A stretch of 61,936 nucleotides of DNA, from positions 1-61,936 of the forward strand of contig JBDLJE010000005.1 in NCBI GenBank assembly GCA_039714575.1. The letters run 5' to 3'. Below are positions 32,468 through 42,072 of the stretch, piece after piece. Below the pieces are notes generated by a model. That model ran no database searches. It saw only the letters and a list, made by a program, of their open reading frames with translations, and was not told where the DNA came from. How positions within the stretch are numbered: position 1 is the first letter of the stretch; each line of letters starts with the position of its first letter. Both the position numbers and the translations under genes were made by a program. The DNA comes from Sulfonitrofixus sp039714575. GTDB lineage: Bacteria; Campylobacterota; Campylobacteria; Campylobacterales; Sulfurimonadaceae.

Positions 32468-34585
32468 TTGCCACTTTCTCGTTTAAATGATGACCAGTTC
32501 AAAGCGGCAACGGCACCTTATGGTGAAAATCTTATTATCGCATCCGCGGGAACAGGAAAGACGTCGACGATCGTTGGCCGGATAGGGCATCTTTTAGGCA
32601 GTGGTGTCAAACCAGAAGAGATACTATTGCTAACCTTTACCAATAAAGCAGCGGCTGAGATGGTGGCACGTGTTGCACAGTATTTTGGTGCGCAGACGGC
32701 AGGCAAGATCGATGCAGGTACCTTCCATGCTATCAGCTATCGCTGGCTAAAACGTTTTAACGGCAAGGTGGTGCTGAAGCAGCAGCGTGAACTGAAGACA
32801 CTTTTTCGCAGTGTTTTCGAGAAACGCTCTTTTTCGCATCTCAGTACAGAAAGTGAACCTTACGGGGCGAACTATCTCTATGATCTCTACTCCTTTTTTC
32901 AAAATACTGAGATGAGTGAGGACTTTGAGACCTGGATCACTAAAAAACAGCCTGACCACCGTATCTACGCCATGATCTATGCGGATGTGGTCGATGAGTT
33001 CGAGCAGTTGAAACTGCAGTACGGCTTTTTGAACTTTAACGACCTGCTGATCCAGATGCGAAATATCTGTGAAAAGAAAGAGCTGGGTTATAAAGAGGTG
33101 CTTATCGATGAGTATCAGGACACCAATGCTCTGCAAGGTTCGCTGGTCGAGGCGATGAAACCGCCTTCGCTCTTTTGTGTGGGTGATTATGACCAGAGTA
33201 TCTACGCTTTTAACGGGGCAGACATAGGGATCATCGGCTCGTTTACTAAAAAGTTTGAAAATGCCGAAGTGCATACACTCCGTAAAAATTACCGCTCAAC
33301 CGTGCCCATTCTCTCTCTTGCCAACAGAGTTATCTCGCATAATGAACGTATCTATCCCAAAGAGTTGGAAGTGACGCGCCAAGAAGAGGCGCAGTCACCT
33401 AAGTTATTGGTTTACGATGAGCTTTTTGATCAATACCATGCTATCACCGAGATGATCAAAGCCTCATCTACGGACAGAGAAGATATAGCCGTTATCTTTC
33501 GAAATAACTCTACAGCTGACGGTATAGAAGCGGCAATGAGAGAGCAGGGGGTTGCCTGCCGAAGACGTGGCGGGACCAGTTTCTTTGATGCCAAAGAGAT
33601 CAAAGCCATACTTGACATCTATACCTTGATGGTCAATGAAAACGACATGATGGCGTTCATTCACTTGTTTGAGTTTGCAAAGGGTGTAGGGAGTGCTATT
33701 GCAAAAGAGCTCTTTATCGCACTGCAATATGTTGGTTCAGGTTCACTGCTTCATGGTGTCTTTGCGCCTGATACAAGTATCAGCAATCCTTTTGAAAAAC
33801 GTAAACTAAACCAGCAGTTAGGTCTTTTTGACGACTTTTTGGAACTGGGTTCTGCCGGACGTTTTGGTGCTTTGGGTTTTGATGCAAAGTTTTTAAAAAA
33901 CCCGGTACTTAAACATCCTAAACTGACTAAAGACGGTGCAAAGTTTCTTTACAACTTTACACAGCTGCTGCGTTCTATTCATGGACTGAAACAGCCAAAG
34001 ACGATAGTCAGCAAGATAAGAACTTCAGAATTCTATCACGGTATTGTTGATGTTCTTAGCTCCAAACGTGCTGTTCAAGCAGATGGAACTGTAGATGAAC
34101 GGATTAAAAAAGAGTCTACAGAACGTATTCATAACAAGTCTCAGATACTGGTTGAATTGACACGGCCGTATAGTGACCATGAGCGATTTCTAAATGCAAT
34201 GATCCTCGGTTCACAAGACTTGACGCAAGGCGAGGGTGTTTATCTGCTGAGTATTCATGCTTCTAAAGGTCTTGAGTATAAAGAGGTCTATGTGATAGAC
34301 TTGATGGATGGACGTTTTCCCAATCGTAAATTGATGACACGCGGCGGCAGCCTGGATGAAGAGAGACGCCTCTTTTATGTCTCGGTAACACGTGCAAAAG
34401 ATATTTTATACTTGAGCTTTGCCAAATATGACAAGATCAAAAAAGTGGACTTTGTCGCTTCACAGTTTCTCTATGAGGCTGGAATGATGCAAGAAGATGA
34501 AGCGTATAAAAAGATGCTTCTCCGTGAAGAGAAGCGTAAAGAGAAAGAGGAAGCTTTAAAAGCGGAACAAGCGCTTTTAGACTAA
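32468..34585 (+). CDS. UvrD/Rep-type ATP-dependent DNA helicase
   Basis: This 705-residue superfamily 1A helicase unwinds DNA in repair or replication restart. It has Walker A ASAGTGKTSTIVGRI (about 26-40), motif Ia LLTFTNKAAAEM, motif II IDEYQDTN, motif III GDYDQSIYAFNGA, and the C-terminal motifs STDREDIAVIFRNN, LLSIHASKGLEYKEV and ERRLFYVSVTRAKD. The C-terminal tail is Lys/Glu-rich. The start is a TTG at 32468 behind AAAGGAAAAA. It is divergent from valS. UvrD and Rep cannot be told apart reliably by eye. Confidence 0.93.
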   Translation: MPLSRLNDDQFKAATAPYGENLIIASAGTGKTSTIVGRIGHLLGSGVKPEEILLLTFTNKAAAEMVARVAQYFGAQTAGKIDAGTFHAISYRWLKRFNGKVVLKQQRELKTLFRSVFEKRSFSHLSTESEPYGANYLYDLYSFFQNTEMSEDFETWITKKQPDHRIYAMIYADVVDEFEQLKLQYGFLNFNDLLIQMRNICEKKELGYKEVLIDEYQDTNALQGSLVEAMKPPSLFCVGDYDQSIYAFNGADIGIIGSFTKKFENAEVHTLRKNYRSTVPILSLANRVISHNERIYPKELEVTRQEEAQSPKLLVYDELFDQYHAITEMIKASSTDREDIAVIFRNNSTADGIEAAMREQGVACRRRGGTSFFDAKEIKAILDIYTLMVNENDMMAFIHLFEFAKGVGSAIAKELFIALQYVGSGSLLHGVFAPDTSISNPFEKRKLNQQLGLFDDFLELGSAGRFGALGFDAKFLKNPVLKHPKLTKDGAKFLYNFTQLLRSIHGLKQPKTIVSKIRTSEFYHGIVDVLSSKRAVQADGTVDERIKKESTERIHNKSQILVELTRPYSDHERFLNAMILGSQDLTQGEGVYLLSIHASKGLEYKEVYVIDLMDGRFPNRKLMTRGGSLDEERRLFYVSVTRAKDILYLSFAKYDKIKKVDFVASQFLYEAGMMQEDEAYKKMLLREEKRKEKEEALKAEQALLD

Positions 34586-34643
34586 TTTTCTATATTGATT
34601 TATGGCGCTTATATCACTTGAAGAAGAGAACTTCTTTCTCCTC

Positions 34644-35885
34644 TTAACCGAGAGCGGCCTCTCCAAGACTCCACATAGGTAAGAAGATACCAAGAGCGAG
34701 CAGTAGAACCATGGCACCGATGACAAAGAGCATGATCGGCTCAATAGCCTCTTGAAGACCGTCAATAATAGCATCAAAACGCATTTTGTAATACTCGGTC
34801 ACTTTTTGAAGCATATCATCAAGTGCACCGGATGATTCACCGGCTTTGATCATCTGGATGATCATATTTTCAAATAATCCCGTCTCTTCAAGCCCTTCAT
34901 GCAGGGTACTTCCTTTTTCTACAGCTCCACGTATGCCGGCCAATTTATCTTTCATCGGGAGGTTTTCAGTCATGTTGATCGCTGTGTCAAGTGCTTCGGC
35001 AATAGGAATACCGGAACGAACCAGTTCAGAGAAGACCAGTGTAAAACGGCTCAGTGTTGAATAGAGAATGATCCCCTTGATAAGGTAGGTACGCAAAAGG
35101 AGTTGATGGACCTTATATCGAAACTCTCTATTGTTCTCGATCATATATTTGATGACAATGTAAGCAATGGCGATACCTGCTAAAATATAGAGACCGTAAT
35201 TGACCAGAGCCTTCGATAGAAACTGCAAGATTATAGTAGGCAGCGGTAGGCCAGCATCGAATTTTGCGAAGATCATCTCAAACTTTGGAACAACAAATGT
35301 AAGAAGAATACTAAAGGCAACGGCCATCGCGATCATTACATTACGCGGATAGGCCATCGCTTTTTTGAACTTGATCATATTGGCACGGATCTCTTCAAGC
35401 ATATTTGCAAGATTGTACAGAGCTTCTGCCATGTTACCTGTCTTCTCACCTAAATCGACCATAGCAAGAGTAAGCCCGCCGAGTTGAGTACGGAAGTTAT
35501 CCATTGCTTTATAGAGGCTGGATCCGGCATTGATGTCCTCGCCACATTTAGCGAGGATCTCTTTCAAAGGCGGATCGTCAGTCGCCTCAGCAAGGTCTGA
35601 AAGGGCGTCATGAACCGAGATACCGGCATTAGTCATAACGGCTAACTGACGAATGGCAGCGATATGCGCATCCGGTTTAAGCTTTTTCTTTTTAGAGTTT
35701 TTAAAGATATTGGCTTTGATCTGGGCAAACTGCTCCTCTAGAGGTGCTGAAGTCTCTTCAAGCTTGACCATAATACCAGGGAATTTAACCTTGGCCATAT
35801 AGTGCGCTTCTTTTTTACTTTCAGCATAGAGTCTGTGCTCAGTTTTTTTACCGCGAGCAAGTACGGTTGCTGTAAAATGTTTCAT
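34644..35885 (-). CDS. mshG: MSHA/type IV pilus platform protein (GspF family)
   Basis: This 413-residue inner-membrane platform protein has two GspF domains (about 75-195 and 280-400) and three hydrophobic segments (near 175, 225 and 385). Typical motifs are AVMTNAGISVHDAL and the second copy SELVRSGIPIAEAL, and GDINAGSSLYKAM / AVEKGSTLHEGL. It starts inside the end of mshE (ATGA) and is the last gene of the pilus operon. The gene name rests on synteny with the Vibrio msh cluster. Confidence 0.9.
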   Translation of the reverse strand: MKHFTATVLARGKKTEHRLYAESKKEAHYMAKVKFPGIMVKLEETSAPLEEQFAQIKANIFKNSKKKKLKPDAHIAAIRQLAVMTNAGISVHDALSDLAEATDDPPLKEILAKCGEDINAGSSLYKAMDNFRTQLGGLTLAMVDLGEKTGNMAEALYNLANMLEEIRANMIKFKKAMAYPRNVMIAMAVAFSILLTFVVPKFEMIFAKFDAGLPLPTIILQFLSKALVNYGLYILAGIAIAYIVIKYMIENNREFRYKVHQLLLRTYLIKGIILYSTLSRFTLVFSELVRSGIPIAEALDTAINMTENLPMKDKLAGIRGAVEKGSTLHEGLEETGLFENMIIQMIKAGESSGALDDMLQKVTEYYKMRFDAIIDGLQEAIEPIMLFVIGAMVLLLALGIFLPMWSLGEAALG

Positions 35886-37624
35886 CCTTTTACCACCCTT
35901 AAAATTTCTTCAATAGTTGAGACACCGCTGACGACTTTTTTCATACCGTTTGCAAACATCGGCTCAAAACCTTCTTTTAGTGCTTGTTCAATCATATCAT
36001 CTTTTGAAGCACTTTGTGCAATCATACTTGAGAGTTCTTCAGAAATCGGTAAAACTTCGGAGATCATCTCACGACCCATATAGCCAACCCCATTACATTC
36101 ACGGCAGCCTTCACCTTTATAAAAGACCGTGTCATCTGGAAGATATTCTTTATAAGGTTCGACGACGGATGCAGGAAGCTCTTCTTCTTTTTTGCAATAC
36201 GGACAGATCTTACGAATTAGACGCTGTGCCTGAATCGCGACTAAGGCACCGCTGATAAGATAGGGTTCAATACCCATATCGACCATACGAGGGATCGAAC
36301 TGACGGCATCATTGGTGTGCAGGGTCGAGATGACCAGGTGACCGGTCAAAGCCGCTTTGATAGCGATCTCCAGTGTCTCCTGGTCACGGATCTCCCCGAT
36401 CATGATCTTATCGGGATCCTGACGCAGGATAGAACGCAGTGCGTCGGCAAAACTCAGTCCCACACTTGCACGAACCTGGACCTGCTGGATAAGGTTCATC
36501 CTGTACTCAACAGGGTCTTCAACCGTAATGACCTTCTCTTCAACACTACGCAGCTCATTAAGTGCACCATAGAGTGTTGTAGTCTTACCACTACCTGTCG
36601 GCCCGGTAACAAGGATAATGCCGTAAGGTACTTTAAGGGCCGTATGCAGTTTTTTATAACCTGCTTCATCCATACCGGCATCTTCAAGACGAATAAGGGC
36701 CTTCTCTTTATCGAGAACACGCATTACAATAGACTCGCCATACATAATAGGCAGGGTAGAAAAACGGAAATCATACTCCCGACCGCCGACATCAGTTGAA
36801 AAACGCCCGTCTTGCGGTTTTCTTCTTTCCGCAATGTCAAGATTTGCAGAAATTTTAAGTCGAGAGGCGAGAGGTGGGTAGATGTCTTTATCAAAGATAA
36901 AGACCTCAGAGAGTTTACCGTCAACACGGGCACGTACCGTACAGTTGTTCTCTGTTGGCTCAATATGAATATCACTCGCACGGTTTTTTATACAGGCTTT
37001 TAAGATAACATCAATAAGTTTTAAAATAGATGAAGCTTGTGCTTGATCTTTATTTTGCTCCGTACCCATAGAGTTTAACTCATTACGAATACTGACAACA
37101 AGCTCTTTGACACTGTCTTTAAGCTCGACTTTAAAAAGATAGGCCTGGATCTGTTTCTCTGTGGCCGCCGCTATATCAAGTGGTTTACGCGGATATAAGC
37201 GCTGAAGAGCCTCTTGTGCTTCAATATCCAAGGGGTCGGTGAAGGCCACTGTCACACTGAGATCGTTCTCTTTGATCGGAATAGCTTTAAAGCGTTTTAG
37301 CTGTGACAGCGGTATTCTGTCTGCCAACCTATAGTCCATATCAATAGAATCAAGGTCAAGATATTGTATCTCCATCACTTCGGCAAGATGCTGCATGACA
37401 GATGCTTCATCTAAAAAATGATACTGCTTGATTACGGCGATCTCATAATGTCCGGAACGGATCTGTTCAACGATAAATCGCTTCACAAAGTTGACAGATA
37501 CGGCACCAACCTTTGTCAGTGTCTCTAAAAGGGTGTCGCTTTCAACTCCAACACGTTGAAGCCGATCTATCTGCTCTTCAGAGATATGGCCTTGTGCCAA
37601 CAAATCATGGGTAACTCTATCCAT
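35882..37624 (-). CDS. mshE: MSHA/type IV pilus assembly ATPase (GspE/PilB family)
   Basis: This 580-residue cytoplasmic hexameric ATPase powers pilus extension. An N-terminal T2SSE_N domain (about 60-150) precedes the motor, which has Walker A VTGPTGSGKTTTLYG, Asp box VEDPVEYRM, Walker B RQDPDKIMIGEIRDQET, the His box HLVISTLHTNDA, and a zinc tetracysteine (CPYC and CREC). The canonical RLG-type c-di-GMP motif of Vibrio MshE is not obvious at the N-terminus. The ATG at 37624 with AGGA before it is preferred over a TTG at 37630. Confidence 0.92.
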   Translation of the reverse strand: MDRVTHDLLAQGHISEEQIDRLQRVGVESDTLLETLTKVGAVSVNFVKRFIVEQIRSGHYEIAVIKQYHFLDEASVMQHLAEVMEIQYLDLDSIDMDYRLADRIPLSQLKRFKAIPIKENDLSVTVAFTDPLDIEAQEALQRLYPRKPLDIAAATEKQIQAYLFKVELKDSVKELVVSIRNELNSMGTEQNKDQAQASSILKLIDVILKACIKNRASDIHIEPTENNCTVRARVDGKLSEVFIFDKDIYPPLASRLKISANLDIAERRKPQDGRFSTDVGGREYDFRFSTLPIMYGESIVMRVLDKEKALIRLEDAGMDEAGYKKLHTALKVPYGIILVTGPTGSGKTTTLYGALNELRSVEEKVITVEDPVEYRMNLIQQVQVRASVGLSFADALRSILRQDPDKIMIGEIRDQETLEIAIKAALTGHLVISTLHTNDAVSSIPRMVDMGIEPYLISGALVAIQAQRLIRKICPYCKKEEELPASVVEPYKEYLPDDTVFYKGEGCRECNGVGYMGREMISEVLPISEELSSMIAQSASKDDMIEQALKEGFEPMFANGMKKVVSGVSTIEEILRVVKG

Positions 37625-37632
37625 TTTCAATC

Positions 37633-38181
37633 CTACCAGTAGATATGACGTTTAGTCATTATCTTATCATAATATTCTTCGATAACCATTTTAGGAGAAG
37701 AACCGCTTTTTGTTACAAATAGACGATAACTTTTGTTTGCGTCTGTTGGGTCTGTATAGTTGTAGCGACGTCTGTCTTTGGTTCTCGTGTCTTTTGAATA
37801 GAGATCAAAAACGGTTGAGAGTACATACTCTGTCGTCGGCAATTTAATAGGCTTTAGTTCATATTGATCTGTTAGCGCATGCATAAGAAGCTGTTTTTGC
37901 ATTAAGATCACAGAAAAATAAGCAGCATTTGCACGAGAATCAGGTGTCTTCTTCAAAGAGGTGATAGCTGCTGACAGCTTGTCAAGTTGATCGGCGTTTA
38001 GACAGGAGAAGGCATAAAGAGAGACAAACTCTTCATCGTTTTTATATTGTTCCAGCAGTGTGTCACCGGATTGACAAGCCTCTTCATATTTTGCATCTTG
38101 ATAGAGCTTATACGTCTCTAACTTCGCATCAGCTTGTAAAAACAGTGGAGATAAAAAGAGAAATAATATTAATCTATTCAT
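37633..38181 (-). CDS. Unknown exported protein inside the pilus operon
   Basis: This 182-residue protein has a signal peptide (about 1-19, LFLSPLFLQADA) and an N-terminal helical TPR-like half (LYQDAKYEEACQSGDTLLEQ). The C-terminal half is basic and rich in Tyr and Arg (TKDRRRYNYTDPTDANKSYR). I recognise no family, and the Vibrio msh operon has no gene at this place between mshN and mshE. It overlaps mshN by four bases and precedes mshE directly, so it should be made with the machine and act in the periplasm. Confidence 0.65.
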   Translation of the reverse strand: MNRLILFLFLSPLFLQADAKLETYKLYQDAKYEEACQSGDTLLEQYKNDEEFVSLYAFSCLNADQLDKLSAAITSLKKTPDSRANAAYFSVILMQKQLLMHALTDQYELKPIKLPTTEYVLSTVFDLYSKDTRTKDRRRYNYTDPTDANKSYRLFVTKSGSSPKMVIEEYYDKIMTKRHIYW

Positions 38182-39098
38182 TTGAAGTTTCCTTTTTGAA
38201 TTTCATTGAGCAGAGCTCTGGCCTTGATGGAGCCGGATTTTTTAATATACGCCTTGAGTCTGCTTACGGCTATATCACTTTTACCAAGTTTGGCTAGACA
38301 TTGAGAGTACAGAACAACACCATCTTCAATATTTGGGTTGAGTCTATACGTCTGTTTGGCATATTTATAAGCCTCTTCATATTTACCCTGATCATAATAC
38401 TTTTTGGCAATAAAAAGACCGAGTGCCGGTTTCTCGCTTTTATTAAAGCGTTTGATCACGCTTTTCAACTCATCTTCAGAAGTGTTCTTTTTACCTAATT
38501 GAAATAGAGCTTGTGGAGGCTCTTCATTAGCAGTGGCATTGCTGTTGCCTCCGATAATAATTGTTTGAACAGGCACATCTTTAACAACCTGTTTAACTTC
38601 AGGTGTAATGGCTTTTTGTGTCTTAGCAGGTACTTTTTTCGCTTTTTTAGACGTAGCAGCCTGCTTTGTCCGCTTTTTTGGTTTAGGCTTGGCTTTTTTC
38701 TTTTTGGCTCTTTTTTTCTTAGCAGCTTTTTGGCGGGCAATCGATGCAAGCCTTTGTGCATTCTGATACTCAATGACCTGCTCATCAAGCAGACTGATGA
38801 AGCTGAATGACGGGACCAACACATTTTGTTCATATACTTCTTGGATCTCAACTGTCTGTACGGGTTTAACACTCTTATTGACTTCGACAACAGTTGTGTC
38901 GACTTTGACAACAGTCTGGGCTTTGACGGGAGGGAGCTCTTTTTTTACAAGAGTTGAGACTGTTTTAGGCTGCATTAAGTAGAAATACGAAGATGCCCCT
39001 GCAACAAGCACAAGGAGAGAGGATATGATGTAAACAGGCAACATCTTTTTAAAGTGGTATTTAGACCACTTGACTTCCAGCTCCAAGACATTAAGCAT
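38178..39098 (-). CDS. mshN: MshN-like membrane-anchored TPR protein
   Basis: This 306-residue protein has one N-terminal transmembrane segment (about 20-42), a long periplasmic linker very rich in Lys/Ala (about 115-165, repeats like AKKKRAKKKKAKPKPKKR), and a C-terminal TPR region (about 205-306; LFIAKKYYDQGKYEEAYKYA). This is the MshN layout: single membrane anchor plus TPR. The ATG at 39098 is preferred; a TTG lies one codon before it. It overlaps the ATPase gene upstream by eight bases. Confidence 0.75.
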   Translation of the reverse strand: MLNVLELEVKWSKYHFKKMLPVYIISSLLVLVAGASSYFYLMQPKTVSTLVKKELPPVKAQTVVKVDTTVVEVNKSVKPVQTVEIQEVYEQNVLVPSFSFISLLDEQVIEYQNAQRLASIARQKAAKKKRAKKKKAKPKPKKRTKQAATSKKAKKVPAKTQKAITPEVKQVVKDVPVQTIIIGGNSNATANEEPPQALFQLGKKNTSEDELKSVIKRFNKSEKPALGLFIAKKYYDQGKYEEAYKYAKQTYRLNPNIEDGVVLYSQCLAKLGKSDIAVSRLKAYIKKSGSIKARALLNEIQKGNFK

Positions 39099-39903
39099 CA
39101 ATAAAACCTGTATGGATGGCTGCCATCTCTATCAGTTTTTTCGGCATAGTGCTGTGTTTGATCTTGGAAGGATCGTTTGTCTCATACCAGCTGCATATCT
39201 CAAAAAGTCCATAAAGAAGTTTATTGGTGTCACGATAGTTCCCGTCGGTAAACTTATGGATCTGTTTAACACTGCCATCGCTGAACATATTGGCAAGATC
39301 AAAAAAGTTAGCATGTAAGAGCTTTTTTTGTATATAGATCGTTAATTCTGTAGCGGTAGCATTTTGCAGCTCTTGACTCTCCCAGATGCGTGTTTGAAAG
39401 TGCTCTTTGGCAATGAGGTCCTCTTTTTCAGTTTTATGAAGTGCAAAAATAAACTTGACCTTTCTAGAGTCAGAAATAAGACGGATCTTCTCCATCAATG
39501 ATTCAGAGTAGAGTTGTGCTTCATCAAGAATGACAATAGGTGTGATGTCATTGACGTAGTGATTTGCGATCTCGATAAACTGTGTAAAGTTAAGCGGATT
39601 AGGCGTATTAAAGCGAAAGATCTCATAAGCCAAGACCTTAAAAAACTCGATTTCATCTATAACAGGTGTCTGAATGTATACGATTTTCTGTTGTGGTGAG
39701 AGTTCTTTATAGAGCTTGTTAAGCATCATACTTTTTCCTGTTCCCGGTTTTCCGAAAACTAGAATCATTTTAAGAGGCTTCTGAATAGCCTCTTTAAGAG
39801 CATGGTATATAGCCATACTGCGGTCTAGCTGGACATAGTCTTTTGAATCGACTATGTCCTGAAAAACCTCTTGAGAATTACGATAGATCTTAGAGTTCTT
39901 CAT
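39091..39903 (-). CDS. mshM: MshM/ExeA-like AAA ATPase
   Basis: This 270-residue AAA ATPase has Walker A VFGKPGTGKSMMLNKLY, Walker B IVILDEAQLYS and sensor FIFALHKTEKED. ExeA/MshM-type ATPases help assemble or localise the secretin in type II secretion and MSHA systems. The start is taken at the ATG at 39903, which begins MKNSKIYRN and overlaps the secretin gene end by 14 bases; the frame runs further upstream inside the secretin gene without support. Confidence 0.85.
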   Translation of the reverse strand: MKNSKIYRNSQEVFQDIVDSKDYVQLDRSMAIYHALKEAIQKPLKMILVFGKPGTGKSMMLNKLYKELSPQQKIVYIQTPVIDEIEFFKVLAYEIFRFNTPNPLNFTQFIEIANHYVNDITPIVILDEAQLYSESLMEKIRLISDSRKVKFIFALHKTEKEDLIAKEHFQTRIWESQELQNATATELTIYIQKKLLHANFFDLANMFSDGSVKQIHKFTDGNYRDTNKLLYGLFEICSWYETNDPSKIKHSTMPKKLIEMAAIHTGFIDA

Positions 39904-41551
39904 CAGCCTCTTTGCTTTCAGGTGCAATTTCTGCATCTGTCGTAACTGTGTCATCTTCTGCAAACGTTGATTTTAGACCTGCTTCTTCTTTGGTTATCGA
40001 CGTGTAACCAAGCTCTGCGATGGTAAGAGTGTTGCCTTCAGGTTTGATGATGTGCGGCTCAATAACGATAACGATCTCTTCGACCTGGCGGATCTTCTCT
40101 TCATATTTAAAGAAGTAACCTAGACCCGGAATGTCACCTAGAAGAGGGACTTTGTTGGTTTTAAAGTTCTCACGTGAACCGATAAGACCGCCTAAAATAA
40201 TACGGTTTCCGTCTTTAACGGTAACAACCGATGAGAGTTGACGACGGTCAAGGTCAGGCGGCATAGTACGGTTTTCCTGAGCCGTAGTGTCACTCTGGAT
40301 CTGAACACGGGTCTGACTGAGTGATGGATTGACTTTAATAGTAATTCTATCATCGTCACCTATCTCCGGCGTAATGTCTAAAAGTACACCGGCAAAGACG
40401 GAGTTGACAACATCATTCTGTGTGGTTGAAACAACACCGCCACCGGCACCTTGTTGATTAGCCGATTGCTGTATTTTATAAAAATATTCTGTACCAACAG
40501 TAATAAGAGCAGGCTGATTGTTTAGTGTGAGAATCTTAGGATTTGAAAGTGAACGTACTTCACCTTGTTCTTTAAGAAACTTGATAACTTCATTAATAGA
40601 ACCCCCACCAGAAATTTGTATCATATTAGCAGTGTTTCCTGCCATATAAGTGATTTCTTCGAAATTACTAGCAGGATTAAACTGGCCACCCCAGTCGGTG
40701 CTAGAACTACCTACGCTAAAGGTGTCAAGTTGTAGACTGAAGTTTTGAAGAGCATAAAGCTGTGCCCAGTCGACACCTGTCGAAGATTTGTCATCAAAGA
40801 TAACAGCCATCATATGGACATCGATAAGCACCTGTTTTTGAACCTTGTCTTGAAGCAGTTTCAGATAGGAGTCTATACGCGCTTGTTGGCGACCGGTTGC
40901 AGAAATAGTGATCAGACCGGCATTTTTGTTAATGATCGGTGCTTCTGCCTGGTATGCATCTTCAGGGCGGTTAAGTACACGTTGCAGCTCAAGGTCTAAC
41001 TCTTCCCAAAACTTGACTTCGTCAGTATGCTCGATAGAGATACCTGATCTGTTTGAGCCGGTACCATCTTGGCCAGTATCTTCACCGGCAGCTCCATCAG
41101 CAGCTCCACCACCAGCTCCACTCGCGCCGCCTTGACCGATTTGTGACGAAGTTGAACTTAGCATTACATTAGTCGAGCCACTACTCTTGCGTGATGATAG
41201 TATATAATCAATATTATAGGTGATCGTCTTAAGATAAGAGATACGCAAAATATCGTTATCGATCGTAAAGTTTAGATTGTTCTCTGTCAATAAAATGTCA
41301 AAGACTTCATCGATCGTAAGGTTCTTGATATGTGTTTTGTTCAGCTTTTTATCCATCAGCTTTTCAGTTTCACTGTCGGCAACAACCAAACTGTACTCAC
41401 ATGCAGAGGTCAGCTGGTCAACATATTCACCGATAGTTGTCCCTTTTGCAGATGAGATACTGAAAAGTTCGTAGGTACAATCAGCCTGCATAGACGCTGC
41501 CAAGACAACTGATGCAGCAAGTGAGATAAGCTTTTTATTGAGGTTTTTCAT
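39890..41551 (-). CDS. mshL: MSHA/type IV pilus secretin
   Basis: This 553-residue outer-membrane secretin forms the pilus exit channel. It has a signal peptide (about 1-22), an STN-like domain (about 30-110), a Gly/Ala-rich flexible linker (about 138-165), an N-domain (about 185-245) and the secretin core (about 320-510) with the motifs VRSLSNPKILTLNNQPALI and GLIGSRENFKTNKVPLLGDI. The C-terminus is acidic. The second ATG at 41551 fits the AAGGA spacing better than that at 41557. It precedes mshM in the operon. Confidence 0.92.
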   Translation of the reverse strand: MKNLNKKLISLAASVVLAASMQADCTYELFSISSAKGTTIGEYVDQLTSACEYSLVVADSETEKLMDKKLNKTHIKNLTIDEVFDILLTENNLNFTIDNDILRISYLKTITYNIDYILSSRKSSGSTNVMLSSTSSQIGQGGASGAGGGAADGAAGEDTGQDGTGSNRSGISIEHTDEVKFWEELDLELQRVLNRPEDAYQAEAPIINKNAGLITISATGRQQARIDSYLKLLQDKVQKQVLIDVHMMAVIFDDKSSTGVDWAQLYALQNFSLQLDTFSVGSSSTDWGGQFNPASNFEEITYMAGNTANMIQISGGGSINEVIKFLKEQGEVRSLSNPKILTLNNQPALITVGTEYFYKIQQSANQQGAGGGVVSTTQNDVVNSVFAGVLLDITPEIGDDDRITIKVNPSLSQTRVQIQSDTTAQENRTMPPDLDRRQLSSVVTVKDGNRIILGGLIGSRENFKTNKVPLLGDIPGLGYFFKYEEKIRQVEEIVIVIEPHIIKPEGNTLTIAELGYTSITKEEAGLKSTFAEDDTVTTDAEIAPESKEADEEL

Positions 41552-41577
41552 TTTCATTTTCCTTTTTTAGTGATAAT

Positions 41578-42072
41578 TTAGTTGACGGCAAAGTTGATTT
41601 TGTCGTTTTTCTGGTTTTGAAAGAGTCTTAACTCTTTCTTTTTACTCTTAAGAAGCGCCTCGCCAGCTGAGACTTTAACAATAGTGTAGTGTCGCACTCT
41701 ATCACCCTCTTTATACCATTTTCCGTTGATCTTAACACTCTTATTAATGGATGTTTCCATTCTTAGAGGCTTGAATTTGACCTTCTTTTTAACAACATAT
41801 GTTGTCTTTTTCTTACCATCTTTGACAACTTCAAATAAGATAAATGGACTTTTTGTCTTAAGTACATCAGCAGCCTTTACCCCAACACGAGGCGGTTTTA
41901 TCTCTTGGATCTGTTGATTGATCAGTTCATGGTTCGGTATTGCACTGCTTGCAGCTGCCACCTCACTATGTGCCTCACCGCTTTCAGCTGCAACCGCATT
42001 AACGGCCTCACTGTTTGCGGCCATTACCATTGGTGCCAAGGAGACGATGGTTGATATTAGTAACTTTTTCAT
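41578..42072 (-). CDS. mshK: MshK-like periplasmic pilus protein
   Basis: This 164-residue exported protein has a signal peptide (about 1-18), an Ala/Glu-rich linker, and a C-terminal beta-rich domain (about 100-164) with INGKWYKEGDRV and GEALLKSKKKELRLF. That domain resembles PilP/MshK/GspC-type proteins, which link the inner-membrane complex to the secretin. The assignment as MshK rests mostly on position between mshJ and mshL. Its ATG overlaps the mshJ stop by one base. Confidence 0.65.
   Translation of the reverse strand: MKKLLISTIVSLAPMVMAANSEAVNAVAAESGEAHSEVAAASSAIPNHELINQQIQEIKPPRVGVKAADVLKTKSPFILFEVVKDGKKKTTYVVKKKVKFKPLRMETSINKSVKINGKWYKEGDRVRHYTIVKVSAGEALLKSKKKELRLFQNQKNDKINFAVN

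Noticed and set aside
37080..37624. c-di-GMP-binding MshEN motif in the pilus ATPase, which would link it to the GGDEF-EAL protein
   Set aside because: The RLG-type motifs were not recognised in the first 150 residues, so a direct link is not supported by the sequence.
38495..38911. Basic 138-codon frame inside mshN
   Set aside because: It is a frame shadow of the Lys-rich linker of the MshN-like protein.
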